Of a stretch of 64,000 bases of DNA, positions 53,475 through 63,760 are shown in pieces (the stretch's first letter is position 1; each line of letters starts with the position of its first letter). Source of the DNA: Paracoccus sanguinis (GTDB lineage: Bacteria; Pseudomonadota; Alphaproteobacteria; Rhodobacterales; Rhodobacteraceae). The notes beneath the pieces are model-generated. The model had not been told where the DNA came from, made no database searches, and saw only the letters and a list, made by a program, of their open reading frames with translations. Position numbers and translations under genes: made by a program. The DNA lies in NCBI RefSeq assembly GCF_900106665.1, contig NZ_FNNA01000001.1:930001-994000 (forward strand). Direction: 5' to 3'.

Positions 53475-55010
53475 ATGACGCTGCTGCTGGCCGTCCTGCT
53501 GCTGATCCCGGCCGCGCTTCTGCTGCTGCGCCTGATCTATCGGCCGCCGTCGCTGGCCGGGCGCAGCATCTCGGCGGCGATCCCCCTGTCGGACCGCACC
53601 ACGATGGGCCGCGCGACGCTCGCGCAGGCCGAGGGGCGTGACCACGCCAGCGGCGTCGTGGCGCTGAACGACGGCGTGGACGCCTTCGGCGCCCGGATCG
53701 CGCTGATCCGGGGCGCGGAAGAGACGCTCGACCTGCAATACTACATCTGGCAGCGCGACCTGACCGGGCTGATCCTGCTGGAAGAGATCTGGAAGGCCGC
53801 GGCGCGCGGGGTGCGGGTGCGGCTGCTGCTCGACGACAACGGCATCAGCGGCCTCGACCCCGACCTCGCGGCGCTGAACGCGCTGCCGACCGTCGAGGTG
53901 CGGCTCTTCAACCCTTTCATCCTGCGGCGGCCGAAGGCGCTCGGCTACGCCTTCGACTTCGTGCGGCTGAACCGGCGGATGCACAACAAGGCGCTGATCG
54001 CGGACGGGGCGGTGACCATCCTGGGCGGGCGCAATATCGGCGACATCTACTTCGCCTACGGCGCCGGGCCGCATTACCTCGACACCGACGTGATCGCGGT
54101 CGGCCGGGTGGCCGCCGACGCGGGGGAGGAGTTCGACCGCTACTGGGCCAGCCACTCGTCCTATCCGGCCGAGATGATCCTTCCCGCCCCGCCGCCCGAG
54201 GCACCGACCGCCGCGGCCCTCGACGCGGCGCTCGCCGACGAATCGGCCGCCGCCTATAGGCAGTCGGTGGTGACGCGGTCGCTGGTCACGCAGATGATCG
54301 ACGGGTCGCTGCCGCTCGAATGGGTGCCGGTGCAGCTCATCAGCGACGACCCGGCCAAGGGGCTGGGGCGGGTGCGCAACCGCGACCTGATGTTCGCGCG
54401 TCTCATGCGGCTGATCGCCGAGCCGGACCGCACCGTGGACATCGTCTCGGCCTATTTCGTCCCCGGCCGCTGGTTCACCGAACGGCTGATCCGGCTGGCG
54501 GGAGAGGGGCGGCGGGTCCGCATCCTGACCAACTCGCAAGAGGCGACGGATGTGGTCGTGGTCCACTCGGCCTATGTGAAATACCGCCCCGCGTTGCTTG
54601 ACGGCGGGATCGAGCTCTACGAGCTGCGCGCCACCCCCGCCGCCCCGCGCGAGCCGCGGGTCCGCGGCATCTCGACCCGCGCCAGCCTTCATTCCAAGAC
54701 CGTATCCATCGACGACGAGCGGGTGTTCATCGGCTCGTTCAACTTCGACCCGCGCTCGGTGATGCTGAACACCGAGATGGGGGTGCTGATCGAAAGCCCG
54801 CGCCTCGCGGCCGAGGTGAGCCGCGGCATGGACGAGGTGCTGCCGTGGCTCTCCTACGGCCCCCGCCGCGACGCGAGCGGGCGGATCGTCTGGCACGAGC
54901 CGGCGGTCGAGGACGCCGAGACGATCCACCGGACCGAGCCCGGCACCAACGCGATCCAGCGCGGGACGCTGTGGCTGCTGGGGCGGCTGCCGATCGAGTG
55001 GTTGCTCTGA
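53475..55010 (+). CDS. phospholipase D / cardiolipin synthase-type membrane protein
   Basis: 511 residues. N-terminal membrane anchor (residues 2-20, LLLAVLLLIPAALLLLRLI). Two HKD motifs: HNKALIADGAVTILGGRN near 171-188 and HSKTVSIDDERVFIGSFNFD near 405-424, both complete. The overall layout matches the phospholipase-D superfamily branch near cardiolipin synthase; it may make or remodel phospholipids at the inner membrane. Substrate not fixed. The stop is followed by a motif copy and convergent glcB. Confidence 0.9.
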   Translation: MTLLLAVLLLIPAALLLLRLIYRPPSLAGRSISAAIPLSDRTTMGRATLAQAEGRDHASGVVALNDGVDAFGARIALIRGAEETLDLQYYIWQRDLTGLILLEEIWKAAARGVRVRLLLDDNGISGLDPDLAALNALPTVEVRLFNPFILRRPKALGYAFDFVRLNRRMHNKALIADGAVTILGGRNIGDIYFAYGAGPHYLDTDVIAVGRVAADAGEEFDRYWASHSSYPAEMILPAPPPEAPTAAALDAALADESAAAYRQSVVTRSLVTQMIDGSLPLEWVPVQLISDDPAKGLGRVRNRDLMFARLMRLIAEPDRTVDIVSAYFVPGRWFTERLIRLAGEGRRVRILTNSQEATDVVVVHSAYVKYRPALLDGGIELYELRATPAAPREPRVRGISTRASLHSKTVSIDDERVFIGSFNFDPRSVMLNTEMGVLIESPRLAAEVSRGMDEVLPWLSYGPRRDASGRIVWHEPAVEDAETIHRTEPGTNAIQRGTLWLLGRLPIEWLL

Positions 55011-55040
55011 GGCGGGCGCGGCGGCGCGGCGGTTAAAAGG

Positions 55041-55061
55041 GGTGTTGGGGCCAGAAAGAAG
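55041..55061 (+). repeat. Rhodobacterales-type intergenic motif, copy 3
   Basis: GGTGTTGGGGCCAGAAAGAAG in the 115-bp convergent gap between the phospholipase-D gene and glcB. Confidence 0.65.
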
Positions 55062-55125
55062 CGGCCTCGGCCTTGTTAATGGCTCATGACCCCGCCGGCC
55101 ACGCGCGAGTAACGCGGGCTGCCCC

Positions 55126-57255
55126 TTACCCCGCCTTCGCGGCGCGGCGGGCGGCGTGCAGCAGCGGCTCGGTATAGCCCGAGGGCTGCGCGGCCCCCTG
55201 CAGCACAAGGTCGCGCGCGGCGTTGAAGGCCGGGCCGTCCAACGCCGGCGCCATCGGCCGATAGGCCGGGTCGCCCGTGTTCTGGGCGTCCACCTTGACC
55301 GCCATCCGGGCCATCGCATCCTCGACCTGCGCCTCGGTGATGATCCCGTGCTTCAGCCAGTTCGCCAGATGCTGGGACGAGATCCGCAGCGTCGCCCGAT
55401 CCTCCATCAGCGCCACGTCGTTGATGTCGGGCACCTTCGAACAGCCGACGCCCTGATAGACCCAGCGCACCACATAGCCGAGGATCGACTGGCACGAGTT
55501 GTCGATCTCATGCGCGATCTCGGCCTCGGAGAGGTTGCGCCCGGCCAGCAGCGGCGGGGTCAGCAGCGCAGACAGGCTCGCCGGTTCGCGGTCGCGCAGC
55601 TGCGCCTGCACCGCCGGGACCGAGGTCCGGTGGTAATGCGTCGCGTGCAGCGTCGCGGCGGTGGGCGAGGGCACCCAGGCGGTGTTCGCGCCCGCCTTGG
55701 GATGGGCGCCCTTGGCCTCGAGCATCGCCGCCATGTCGTCGGGCCGCGCCCACATCCCCTTGCCGATCTGGCCCGTGCCCGCCAGTCCGACCGCAAGCCC
55801 GGTATCGACGTTCCCCGCCTCATAGGCCGAAAGCCACGCCGCGTCCTTCATCTGCTCCTTCGGGACGACGGGCCCGGCCTCCATGCTGGTGTGGATCTCG
55901 TCGCCGGTGCGGTCGAGGAAGCCGGTGTTGATGAACACCACCCGGTCCTTCACCGCCGCCAGACAGGCCGCGAGGTTGGCCGAGGTCCGGCGCTCCTCGT
56001 CCATCACCCCCAGCTTGACGGTGTTGCGGGGCAGGCCCAGCACATCCTCGACCCGGGCATAGAGGCGGTCGGCGAAGCCCACCTCCTCCGGCCCGTGCAT
56101 CTTCGGCTTGACCACATAGACCGAGCCGGTACGCGAGTTGCGCCCGCCGCCCTCGCCCAGGTCGTGCATCGCGGCGGCGACCGTCACCATCGCGTCCATG
56201 ATCCCCTCGGGCGTTTCCTGCCCGTCGAGGAGCACCGCGTCGGTGGTCATCAGGTGGCCCACGTTGCGCACCAGCAGGACCGCGCGGCCGGGGTGGGTGA
56301 CCTCGCGCCCGGCGGGGTCGGTGTAGGTCACGTCGGGGTTCAGCCGCCGGGTCATCTCACGGCCGTTCTTGGAGAAGCTCTCTTCGAGCGTCCCCGTCAT
56401 CAGCCCCAGCCAGTTGCGATAGACGGCGACCTTGTCCTCGGGATCGACGGCGGCGACGCTGTCCTCGCAGTCCTGGATGGCGGTCAGCGCGCTTTCCAGC
56501 ATCACGTCGGCGATCCCCGCCGGATCGTCCCGGCCGATGGGCGAGCCGCGGTCCACCCGGATCCGCAGCAGCAGGCCGTTGACGCGCAGCAGCACATCCT
56601 CGCCCGCGGTCCCGGCGAACTGGGCGGGATCGGCCAGTCCCGTCTCGCGCCCCCCGGCGGTGACGCGCAGCGCCCCGTCCGCGGGCGAAAGCGCGGTCAC
56701 GTCCGCCCAGGACGCCCCGTCGAGCGGCGCCACCGCGTCCAGATGGCCGCGTGCCCAGGCGATCACCTGCGCCCCGCGGGCGGCGTCATAGCCGCCCGGC
56801 GCCGCCTGCCCCGGAATGGCGTCGGTGCCGTAGAGCGCATCATAGAGCGACCCCCAGCGCGCATTGGCCGCGTTGAGCGCAAAGCGCGCGTTCGACACCG
56901 GCACCACGAGCTGCGGCCCGGCGACCTGCGCCAGCTCGGGGTCCACGTTCGCGGTGCCCACGGTGAAGGGTGCGGGCGGCGGGACCAGATAGCCGATCTC
57001 GCGCAGGAACGCCTCATAGGCGGCCGCGTCGTGCGGCTGGCCGCGCCGGGCGCGGTGCCAGTCGTCGATCTGGCCCTGCAACGCCTCGCGCCGGTCCAAC
57101 AGCGCCCGGTTCTCGGGCCCGAGGTCGCGCAGGATCGCGGCATAGCCGTCCCAGAACGCCGCGGGCGAGACGCCGCCGGTCAGGACCTCGTCCTCGACCA
57201 GCGCGGCCAGCGGGGCGGCCACCTGCAATCCGGCGCGTGCGACATACTCGGTCAT
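55126..57255 (-). CDS. glcB: malate synthase G
   Basis: 709 residues from ATG at 57255, usual length for the G form. Active-site blocks: [20 protein letters not shown] (acetyl-CoA/glyoxylate loop), [35 protein letters not shown] (catalytic Asp/Glu), and the [16 protein letters not shown] tail. It joins glyoxylate and acetyl-CoA in the glyoxylate or glycolate path. An IclR regulator is divergent 102 bp upstream, probably the controller of glcB. Confidence 0.97.
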   Translation of the reverse strand: MTEYVARAGLQVAAPLAALVEDEVLTGGVSPAAFWDGYAAILRDLGPENRALLDRREALQGQIDDWHRARRGQPHDAAAYEAFLREIGYLVPPPAPFTVGTANVDPELAQVAGPQLVVPVSNARFALNAANARWGSLYDALYGTDAIPGQAAPGGYDAARGAQVIAWARGHLDAVAPLDGASWADVTALSPADGALRVTAGGRETGLADPAQFAGTAGEDVLLRVNGLLLRIRVDRGSPIGRDDPAGIADVMLESALTAIQDCEDSVAAVDPEDKVAVYRNWLGLMTGTLEESFSKNGREMTRRLNPDVTYTDPAGREVTHPGRAVLLVRNVGHLMTTDAVLLDGQETPEGIMDAMVTVAAAMHDLGEGGGRNSRTGSVYVVKPKMHGPEEVGFADRLYARVEDVLGLPRNTVKLGVMDEERRTSANLAACLAAVKDRVVFINTGFLDRTGDEIHTSMEAGPVVPKEQMKDAAWLSAYEAGNVDTGLAVGLAGTGQIGKGMWARPDDMAAMLEAKGAHPKAGANTAWVPSPTAATLHATHYHRTSVPAVQAQLRDREPASLSALLTPPLLAGRNLSEAEIAHEIDNSCQSILGYVVRWVYQGVGCSKVPDINDVALMEDRATLRISSQHLANWLKHGIITEAQVEDAMARMAVKVDAQNTGDPAYRPMAPALDGPAFNAARDLVLQGAAQPSGYTEPLLHAARRAAKAG

Positions 57256-57357
57256 CTGGTCCTCCGATCGGTTCGCGCCGTCATAATCCGGGCCACGGGG
57301 CATCGTGACAGGGCGCGGATTTTTTTCCATGATCCGGCAAAGCGAGCGAGGGGGATC

Positions 57358-58134
57358 ATGGCCGAGAAGGACGGGGTGCAGTCGGTGGTGCGGGCGCTGT
57401 CGCTGATGCGGCTGATGGCGCAGGGCGAGGGCGGCGCCCGGCTTTCGGACCTCGCGCGGGCGGCGGGGCTGCCCGTCTCGACCGCGCACCGGCTGCTGAC
57501 CACGCTGGAACAGCAGGGCTTCGCGCAGTTCGAGCCGACGGGCTCGGCCTGGCACGTCGGCCGCGACGCCTTTTCCACCGGCATGGCCTATGGCCGCCGC
57601 CTCAGCTTCGTCGCCCCGGCCCTGCCGCTTCTGCGCCGCCTGCGCGACGCCACGCGCGAGACGGCGAACCTCGGCATCCTCGACGACGACCAGCTCGTCA
57701 CCGTCAGCCAGGTGGAAAGCCGCGAGATCCGCCGCGCCCTTTCGCCCCCCGGGCGCCGGGTGCCGGTGTTTTCCTCGGCGATGGGCAAGGCGATCCTCGC
57801 CACCTGGCGGGACGAGGACGTGCTGGCGCTCGCCTCGCGCGCCGGGCTGCCGCCGCTCACCTCGAAAAGCCTGCGCTCGCCCGAGGCGGCGATGGAGGAC
57901 ATCGCCCGCACCCGCGCCCGCGGCTGGGCGCTGGACGATGAAGAGTTCAACATGGGGATGCGCTGCCTTGCCGCCGTGGTCTGGTCGCCCCAGGGCGAGG
58001 CCGCCTGCGCGATCTCGATCTCGGGCGCGGCCGGACGACTGACGCCCGACCGGCTCGAGGCGCTGGGGGCGCGGGTGGCGCAGGCGGCGGGCGAGCTGAC
58101 CGCGATGCTGGGCGGGACCGCGCCCGAGGGCTAG
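57358..58134 (+). CDS. IclR-family transcriptional regulator
   Basis: 258 residues from ATG at 57358. N-terminal winged helix ([20 protein letters not shown] near 29-48), C-terminal ligand domain with [18 protein letters not shown] and [17 protein letters not shown], the IclR signature. Divergent from glcB, so probably an acetate, glyoxylate or glycolate-responsive regulator of it; this is inference. The spacer contains a T-run (57320-57326) and CGGAT...ATCCG half sites, weak operator candidates. It overlaps the recQ stop by four bases. Confidence 0.9.
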   Translation: MAEKDGVQSVVRALSLMRLMAQGEGGARLSDLARAAGLPVSTAHRLLTTLEQQGFAQFEPTGSAWHVGRDAFSTGMAYGRRLSFVAPALPLLRRLRDATRETANLGILDDDQLVTVSQVESREIRRALSPPGRRVPVFSSAMGKAILATWRDEDVLALASRAGLPPLTSKSLRSPEAAMEDIARTRARGWALDDEEFNMGMRCLAAVVWSPQGEAACAISISGAAGRLTPDRLEALGARVAQAAGELTAMLGGTAPEG

Positions 58135-60185
58135 TCGCCCGCCCCCCCCGCACCCGCCTCACCGTCGGCGGCGATCTCGGCTGCGAAGGCGGCGCCGAAG
58201 CGGTCCATCCGGGCCGCGTCGAGATAGCGCCCGAGGTCCGCGGGCCGGTCGAGCGCGATCCGCCGCAGCACGCCCGCGCTGAGCGAGAGCGGCTTTTCCG
58301 TCCCGTCCACACCCCGCGCCAGATCCCGCGCCGCCGCCTCGAGCCGGTCGTAGAGCGCCCCCGCCCCGCGCCCGGCCAGCGCCCGGCGCGCCGGGTGCAT
58401 GGGCTCGGGCGCCTCGCCCGCGATGACCTCAAGGAAAGCCGCGCCGTAGCTTTCCAGCTTCTTCGCCCCGACGCCCCCCACGCGCGCCATCTCGTCCAGC
58501 GTCGCGGGCCGCCGCTCGGCCATCTCGATCAGCGTGCGGTCGGGGAAGATCACATAGGCCGGCACCCGCTGCGCCTCGGCCAGCGCCCGCCGCTTGGCCT
58601 TGAGCGCCGAGAGCAGCGGCGCGTCCTCTTCGCTGACCTGGGCGCGCACCTCGGGGTTCTGCCGGGCGCGGGTCACGAGGTCGCGGCGCAAGGTGACGGT
58701 CTCCTCGCCGCGCAGCACCGGGTGGGCGGCGGCGGTGATCCGCAACCCGCCATGCCGCTCGGGGTCGGGGCGGATCAGGTCGCGGCCGAGCATCTGGCGC
58801 AGGATCGCCTGCCACTGGGGCTTGGCGATCTCGCGCCCGACGCCGAAGGTCGGCAGATGGTCGTGGCCGCGCGCGGTCACCTTGTCTGTGGCGGTCCCGG
58901 TCAGCACATCGATGATGTGGCCCTGGCCGAAGCTCTCACCGGTCCGAAGCACCGCGGACAGCGCCATCCGCACCGGCTGGGTGGCGTCCCAGACCTCAGG
59001 CGGGCTGTCGCAGATGTCGCAGTTGCCGCAGGGGCCCGCGTCCTCGCCGAAATACCCCAGCAGAACCTGCCGCCGGCAGCGGCTCGCCTCGGCTAGCCCG
59101 AGGAGGGCGTTCAGCCGCGCGTGGTCGGCCTCTTTCCGGTCGGCGGGGGCCAGCCCCTCGTCGATCTGGCTGCGGCGCAGGCGGATGTCCTCGGGGCCGA
59201 ACAGCGTCAGGGCCTCGGCCGGGACCCCGTCGCGGCCGGCGCGGCCGATTTCCTGGTAATAGGCCTCGATCGACTTGGGCAGGTCGGCGTGCGCGACCCA
59301 GCGGATGTCGGGTTTGTCGATCCCCATGCCAAAGGCGACCGTGGCCGCGACCACCAGCCCGTCCTCGCGCTGGAACCGCGTTTCGGCGGCGCGGCGGGCG
59401 TCGGCCTCCATCCCGCCGTGATAGGCGATGGCGGGGATGCCGGCGGCATTCAGCGCCGCCTCGAGCGTCTCGGTCTTGGCGCGGGTGGCGCAGTAGACGA
59501 TGCCCGACTGCCCGCGGCGGGCGGCGGCGAAGTCCATGATCTGCCGGCGCGGGCCGTCCTTGGGCTGGAAGGCGAGGTGGATGTTCGGCCGGTCGAAGCC
59601 GCGCAGGAACACCTGCGGCACAGCACCCCCGAACAGCCGGGCGACGATCTCGCCCTGGGTCTCGGCATCCGCGGTGGCGGTGAACGCGGCGAGCGGCACC
59701 CCCAGCGCCTGCCGCAACTCGCCCACGCGCAGGTAATCGGGGCGGAAGTCGTGGCCCCACTGGCTGACGCAATGCGCCTCGTCCACGGCGATGGCGGTGA
59801 CGCCGGCGCGGCGCAGCATCGGCACCGTCGCCCCCGATGCGAGCCGCTCGGGCGCCATGTAGAGGATCTTCAGCGCCCCCTCGCGCAGGCCGGCGAATAC
59901 GGCGTCCGTCTCGGCCTCGGTGTTGCCCGAGGTCAGCGCGCCGGCCGCCACCCCCGCCTCGCGCAGGCTGCGCACCTGGTCGCGCATCAGCGCGATGAGG
60001 GGCGAGATGACCACGGTCACGCCCTCGCGCATCAGCGCCGGAAGCTGGTAGCAGAGCGACTTTCCACCGCCCGTGGGCATGATCGCCAAGACGTCGCGTC
60101 CTGCGGCCACCGCCTCGACGATCTCCTGCTGGCCGGGGCGGAATCCGTCGAAGCCCCAGACCTCGCGCAGCAGGTCGGCGGGCAT
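58131..60185 (-). CDS. recQ: ATP-dependent DNA helicase RecQ
   Basis: 684 residues from ATG at 60185 ([20 protein letters not shown]). Walker [20 protein letters not shown] near 34-52, DEAH box [19 protein letters not shown] near 134-152, helicase [21 protein letters not shown] and EIGRAGRDG, zinc-binding Cys block [19 protein letters not shown] near 370, and an HRDC domain near 510-590. It acts in recombination and fork repair. Extended C-terminus with a second HRDC-like region. It overlaps yggT by one base. Confidence 0.96.
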   Translation of the reverse strand: MPADLLREVWGFDGFRPGQQEIVEAVAAGRDVLAIMPTGGGKSLCYQLPALMREGVTVVISPLIALMRDQVRSLREAGVAAGALTSGNTEAETDAVFAGLREGALKILYMAPERLASGATVPMLRRAGVTAIAVDEAHCVSQWGHDFRPDYLRVGELRQALGVPLAAFTATADAETQGEIVARLFGGAVPQVFLRGFDRPNIHLAFQPKDGPRRQIMDFAAARRGQSGIVYCATRAKTETLEAALNAAGIPAIAYHGGMEADARRAAETRFQREDGLVVAATVAFGMGIDKPDIRWVAHADLPKSIEAYYQEIGRAGRDGVPAEALTLFGPEDIRLRRSQIDEGLAPADRKEADHARLNALLGLAEASRCRRQVLLGYFGEDAGPCGNCDICDSPPEVWDATQPVRMALSAVLRTGESFGQGHIIDVLTGTATDKVTARGHDHLPTFGVGREIAKPQWQAILRQMLGRDLIRPDPERHGGLRITAAAHPVLRGEETVTLRRDLVTRARQNPEVRAQVSEEDAPLLSALKAKRRALAEAQRVPAYVIFPDRTLIEMAERRPATLDEMARVGGVGAKKLESYGAAFLEVIAGEAPEPMHPARRALAGRGAGALYDRLEAAARDLARGVDGTEKPLSLSAGVLRRIALDRPADLGRYLDAARMDRFGAAFAAEIAADGEAGAGGAGD

Positions 60186-60478
60186 CAGTAGCCGAGGAAG
60201 AACCCGGCGTTGTTCACCAGCGCCCGTTGCAGGATGATGATGCCGATGAACACCACCAGTGGCGCGAGGTCGAGCCCGCCGAGGTCGGGGATGACGCTGC
60301 GGATCGGGCGATAGATCGGCTCGAGCAGCCGGTTCAGCCCGTCCCAGACCTGCGCGACGAGCGGCTGGCGCAGGTTCAGGACCTGGAAGTTGATCAGCCA
60401 CGACATGATGATGTGGGCGATCATGATGAACCACATCACGTCGAGGATCAGCATCAGCGCCTGGAACAGCGTGGTCAT
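60185..60478 (-). CDS. YggT-family inner-membrane protein
   Basis: 97 residues with two membrane helices (ALMLILDVMWFIMIAHIIMS near 7-26 and LDLAPLVVFIGIIILQRALV near 69-88) and the conserved LEPIYRPIRSVIPDLGGLDL block. The family is linked to cell shape and osmotic growth. Just upstream of recQ and coupled to it through a TGATG overlap. Confidence 0.93.
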   Translation of the reverse strand: MTTLFQALMLILDVMWFIMIAHIIMSWLINFQVLNLRQPLVAQVWDGLNRLLEPIYRPIRSVIPDLGGLDLAPLVVFIGIIILQRALVNNAGFFLGY

Positions 60479-60540
60479 CGCGGGGGCCTCATCGGTGGGG
60501 CGGGTCAGCTTGGGGGCGGGCGTGGCCCATCAGCTAGGCC

Positions 60541-60705
60541 ATGCCGCCCCCGCACGCAACCCGCGCGGCGCCCGTGCCCGCGCCCGTGACCGCGCCCGCG
60601 CCCCTGCCGCGCGCGCGTCCACCCCGCCCGTGCCCGCGCCAGCACCCCCGCCCCCGTCCACCCCGCCCGCGCCCTGCCGCGGCGTCCGGGTTGACGCCCC
60701 CTGCC
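60541..60705. repeat. C-rich low-complexity tract
   Basis: About 165 bp of near-pure C/G with repeated CCCGCGCCCGTG/CCCGCGCC and TCCACCCCGCCC units, between yggT and the thioesterase gene. It translates to no conserved product on either strand and is the most skewed segment of the window (C on the plus strand). Such tracts are slippage-prone. Confidence 0.7.
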
Positions 60706-60755
60706 CCCGCCGCTAGCCCCAGGGTCAACCGAGGGGTGCCGCCCAGGGAGCCGCC

Positions 60756-61331
60756 ATGTATCCGCTGATCCGTTTCGCCCGCGAAGTCATGGCCGCCCGC
60801 CGTGCCCCCCGCCTGCCGCCGATGGGCGCCCATGTCTCGACCCACCGGGTCTGGCCCTGGGACCTCGACCCGTGGTGGGAGCTGAACAACGGCCGGACGC
60901 TGACGCTCTATGACCTCGGGCGCATCCCGATGGCGATCCGGCTGGGGATCGTCCAGGCGATGCGCGAGAACGGCTGGGGCTTCACCGTCGCCGGCAACAG
61001 CGTCCGCTATCGCAAGCGGATCAAGCTGTTCCACCGCTTCACCCAGGTCAGCCGCACGCTGGGCTGGGACGGGCGCTTCCTCTACATGGACCAGTCGATG
61101 TGGATCGAGGGCGAGTGCGCCAACCACATGCTGTTGCGCGTGGCCATCGTCGGCAGCGGCCGCAAGGGCATCGTGACGCCCGCCGAGTTCATGGCCGCGC
61201 TCGGCTATCACGGCGAAAGCCCGGCCCTGCCCGATTGGGTCCACGCCTGGATCGCCGCCGACGCCCAGCGCCCCTGGCCCCCGGTCCTGCCCGAGACGCT
61301 CGAGCGCCGCACCGACGACCTGCCCGCCTGA
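60756..61331 (+). CDS. acyl-CoA thioesterase family (hot-dog) protein
   Basis: 191 residues from ATG at 60756, with CAGGGAG before it. 4HBT-like hot-dog fold: HRVWPWDLDPWWELNNGRTL near 30-49, RYRKRIKLFHRFTQVSRTLG near 84-103 and FLYMDQSMWIEGECANHMLL. Resembles the THEM6-type and 4-hydroxybenzoyl-CoA thioesterase group. Substrate unknown. Its start region CAGGGAGCCGCCATG is identical to that of the MFS gene downstream. Confidence 0.83.
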   Translation: MYPLIRFAREVMAARRAPRLPPMGAHVSTHRVWPWDLDPWWELNNGRTLTLYDLGRIPMAIRLGIVQAMRENGWGFTVAGNSVRYRKRIKLFHRFTQVSRTLGWDGRFLYMDQSMWIEGECANHMLLRVAIVGSGRKGIVTPAEFMAALGYHGESPALPDWVHAWIAADAQRPWPPVLPETLERRTDDLPA

Positions 61332-61375
61332 ACCGCGCTGCCCCCGCGCGCCGCCTGACCCTGCCGCGGCGACGG

Positions 61376-61395
61376 GGCATTTGAGCCGGAAAGAC
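61376..61395 (+). repeat. Rhodobacterales-type intergenic motif, copy 4
   Basis: GGCATTTGAGCCGGAAAGAC, a degenerate copy in the 204-bp gap between the thioesterase and MFS genes; the rest of that gap shows no gene. Confidence 0.5.
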
Positions 61396-61535
61396 GCCCG
61401 GCCCCGGACTTCTGTCTGGCCTGAACACCCATGACCCCGCCGCCCGCCCGCGCCCCCGCCGGGGGGTTCGGGCAGCGCTTGCCAGCCCCGCGGGTTTCGG
61501 TCTTGATGCGCCCGACTGGCCAGCAGGGAGCCGCC

Positions 61536-62894
61536 ATGAACCGCAAGCGCATCTGGGGATGGTGGTTCTTCGACTGGGCGAGCCAGCCCTATGCGACGCT
61601 GCTTCTGACCTTCATCTTCTCGATCTACTTCGCCGAGGTCGCCCAGCACCGGCTGGTCGCCGAGGGGGTCGCCCCGGCCGCCGCCGGCGCGCAGGCGCAG
61701 GCGATGTGGGGCTGGGCGCTGTCGCTGGCCGGGGTGGTGATCGCGGTGCTGGCGCCGATCCTCGGCGCGGTCGCCGACACAACCGGGCGTCGGATGCCGT
61801 GGATCTGGCTCTTCTCCGGCTTCTACGTCGTGGGCGCGGCCGGGCTGTGGGTGCTCGCCCCGGATGGCGGGATGCTGGTCCCGGCGCTGATGTTCTTCGG
61901 CATCGGCCTGATCGGGATGGAGTTCACGACCATCTTCACCAACGCCCTGATGCCCACGCTGACCAGCCGCGAGGACATGGGGCGCGTCTCGGGCTCGGGC
62001 TTCGCCTTCGGCTATGCCGGGGGCGTGGTGTCGCTGATCGTGATGCTGGCGCTCTTTGCCGAAAGCGCCACGACCGGGCTGACGCTGATCGGCGAGCCGC
62101 CGGCGCTGGGGCTCGACCCCGCGCTGCGCGAGGGCACGCGCTTCGTCGGGCCGTTCACCGCGATCTGGTATGCGGTGTTCATGGTCCCCTTCTTCCTCTG
62201 GGTGCGCGAGCCCGCCGGCGCGGGTCGCCCGCTGCGGCTCGGCGTGGCGATGCGCGACCTCGGGCGGCTGATCGCCAGCCTGCGGCAGCGCCGGTCGCTG
62301 GCCGCGTGGCTGCTGTCCTCGATGTTCTCGCGCGACGCCTTGAACGCGCTCTACGGCTTCGGCGGGGTCTATGCCGGGACGGTGCTCGGCTGGCCGGTGA
62401 TCTGGTCGGGGATCTTCGGCGTGGTCAGCGCGGTGTCGGCGGCGGTGATCTCGTGGATCGGCGGGCGGGCCGACCGACGCTGGGGGCCGAAGCCGGTCAT
62501 CATCGGCTGCATCCTCGCGCTGATCCTCGTCTGCGCGATCGTCGTCGGCATGAGCCGCGCGCAGCTCATGGGCCTTGCCCTCGCCCCCGACTCGCGCCTG
62601 CCCGACGCGGTGTTCTTTGCCTGCGGCGTGGCGATCGGCGGCGCCGGCGGGATGATGCAGGCCGCGAGTCGCACCATGATGGTGCGCCACACCACCCCCG
62701 ACCGCGCCACCGAGGCCTTCGGGCTCTACGCGCTGTCGGGCAAGGCCACCTCGTTTCTCGCCCCGTTCCTGATCGCGACCGTGACCACCGCGACCGGCAG
62801 CCAGCGGATCGGCATATCGCCGCTGATCGTGATGTTCCTTCTGGCGCTCGTCCTGCTAGTCTGGGTCGAACCAGAGGGAGACCCCGGTCCGTGA
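61536..62894 (+). CDS. MFS transporter, UMF1/ATG22-like family
   Basis: 452 residues from ATG at 61536. Twelve membrane segments are expected. The N-terminal WGWWFFDWASQPYATLLLTF is the UMF1 signature, followed by ILGAVADTTGRRMPWIWLFS (loop 2-3) and a second half with FGLYALSGKATSFLAPFLIA. Eukaryotic ATG22 relatives export amino acids from vacuoles; the bacterial substrate is not known. The stop overlaps the mepA ATG region by one base. Confidence 0.9.
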   Translation: MNRKRIWGWWFFDWASQPYATLLLTFIFSIYFAEVAQHRLVAEGVAPAAAGAQAQAMWGWALSLAGVVIAVLAPILGAVADTTGRRMPWIWLFSGFYVVGAAGLWVLAPDGGMLVPALMFFGIGLIGMEFTTIFTNALMPTLTSREDMGRVSGSGFAFGYAGGVVSLIVMLALFAESATTGLTLIGEPPALGLDPALREGTRFVGPFTAIWYAVFMVPFFLWVREPAGAGRPLRLGVAMRDLGRLIASLRQRRSLAAWLLSSMFSRDALNALYGFGGVYAGTVLGWPVIWSGIFGVVSAVSAAVISWIGGRADRRWGPKPVIIGCILALILVCAIVVGMSRAQLMGLALAPDSRLPDAVFFACGVAIGGAGGMMQAASRTMMVRHTTPDRATEAFGLYALSGKATSFLAPFLIATVTTATGSQRIGISPLIVMFLLALVLLVWVEPEGDPGP

Positions 62895-63760
62895 TGGGCA
62901 AGATCAGACATCTCGCCGCCGCCGCGCTGCTGGCGCTGGCCACCCTGCCGGCCAGCCCGGCGGCCGCCGCCGACCCGCTCGCCAAGGACGTGTTCGGGGC
63001 CTTCCGCACCTCGAACGGCGGGGCGCCCGCGGCCATCGGCGGCTATTCGCGCGGCTGCGCCTCGGGCAACATCCAGCTGCCCGAGACCGGCCCGACGTGG
63101 CAGGCCATGCGCCTGTCGCGCAACCGCAACTGGGGCAACCCGCAGCTCGTCCAGTTCCTGATGGACCTGTCGCGGCAGGCCACCCGCTTCGGCTGGGCCG
63201 GCCTCTACATCGGCGACATGAGCCAGCCGCTGGGCGGGCCGATGGTCTCGGGCCACGCGAGCCACCAGATCGGGCTTGACGCCGACATCTGGATGCTGCC
63301 GCCGCGCTCGCTGCGGCTCAGCCCGGCCGAGCGCGAGTCGATCTCGTCGCAGTCGGTGGTGGCCAAGGGCGGGATCAGGCCGAGCCCGCTGTGGTCGGCG
63401 AGCCACCATGCGCTGCTGCGCGCGGCCGCCTCTGACCGCCGGGTGGCACGGATCTTCGTCGATCCGGTCGCCAAGGTGGCGATGTGCCAGGCCGAGCGCG
63501 GCAACCGCGCCTATCTGCGCAAGATCCGGCCCATCAACAATCACGACTACCACTTCCACGTCCGGCTGGCCTGCACCAATGCCGGCTGCCAGGACCAGGA
63601 CCCGCCGCCGCCCGGGGACGGCTGCGCAGAGGCGCAGCAGTGGATCGCCAACCGCATCAACCCGCCGCCCGCCCCGCCGCCTGACCCCGAATACCGCCAT
63701 CCGCGCAGTTTCAGGCTGAGCGAGATGCCGCCCGGATGCCGCGCCCTCGTCGCACGCTGA
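62894..63760 (+). CDS. mepA: penicillin-insensitive murein endopeptidase MepA
   Basis: 288 residues from ATG at 62894 (GTG at 62891 is an alternative). Signal peptide at 1-23. LAS metallopeptidase zinc ligands: SGHASHQIGLDADIWMLPPR near 120-139 and NNHDYHFHVRLACTNAGCQ near 216-234. The rest, with RGCASGNIQLPETGPTWQAM, matches MepA. It cuts cross-links in peptidoglycan in the periplasm. It overlaps the MFS stop by one base and the next gene by 25 bp. Confidence 0.95.
   Translation: MGKIRHLAAAALLALATLPASPAAAADPLAKDVFGAFRTSNGGAPAAIGGYSRGCASGNIQLPETGPTWQAMRLSRNRNWGNPQLVQFLMDLSRQATRFGWAGLYIGDMSQPLGGPMVSGHASHQIGLDADIWMLPPRSLRLSPAERESISSQSVVAKGGIRPSPLWSASHHALLRAAASDRRVARIFVDPVAKVAMCQAERGNRAYLRKIRPINNHDYHFHVRLACTNAGCQDQDPPPPGDGCAEAQQWIANRINPPPAPPPDPEYRHPRSFRLSEMPPGCRALVAR

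Noticed and set aside
57300..57345. IclR operator between glcB and the regulator
   Set aside because: The half sites around the T-run are short and only loosely symmetric; kept as a remark in the gene entry only.
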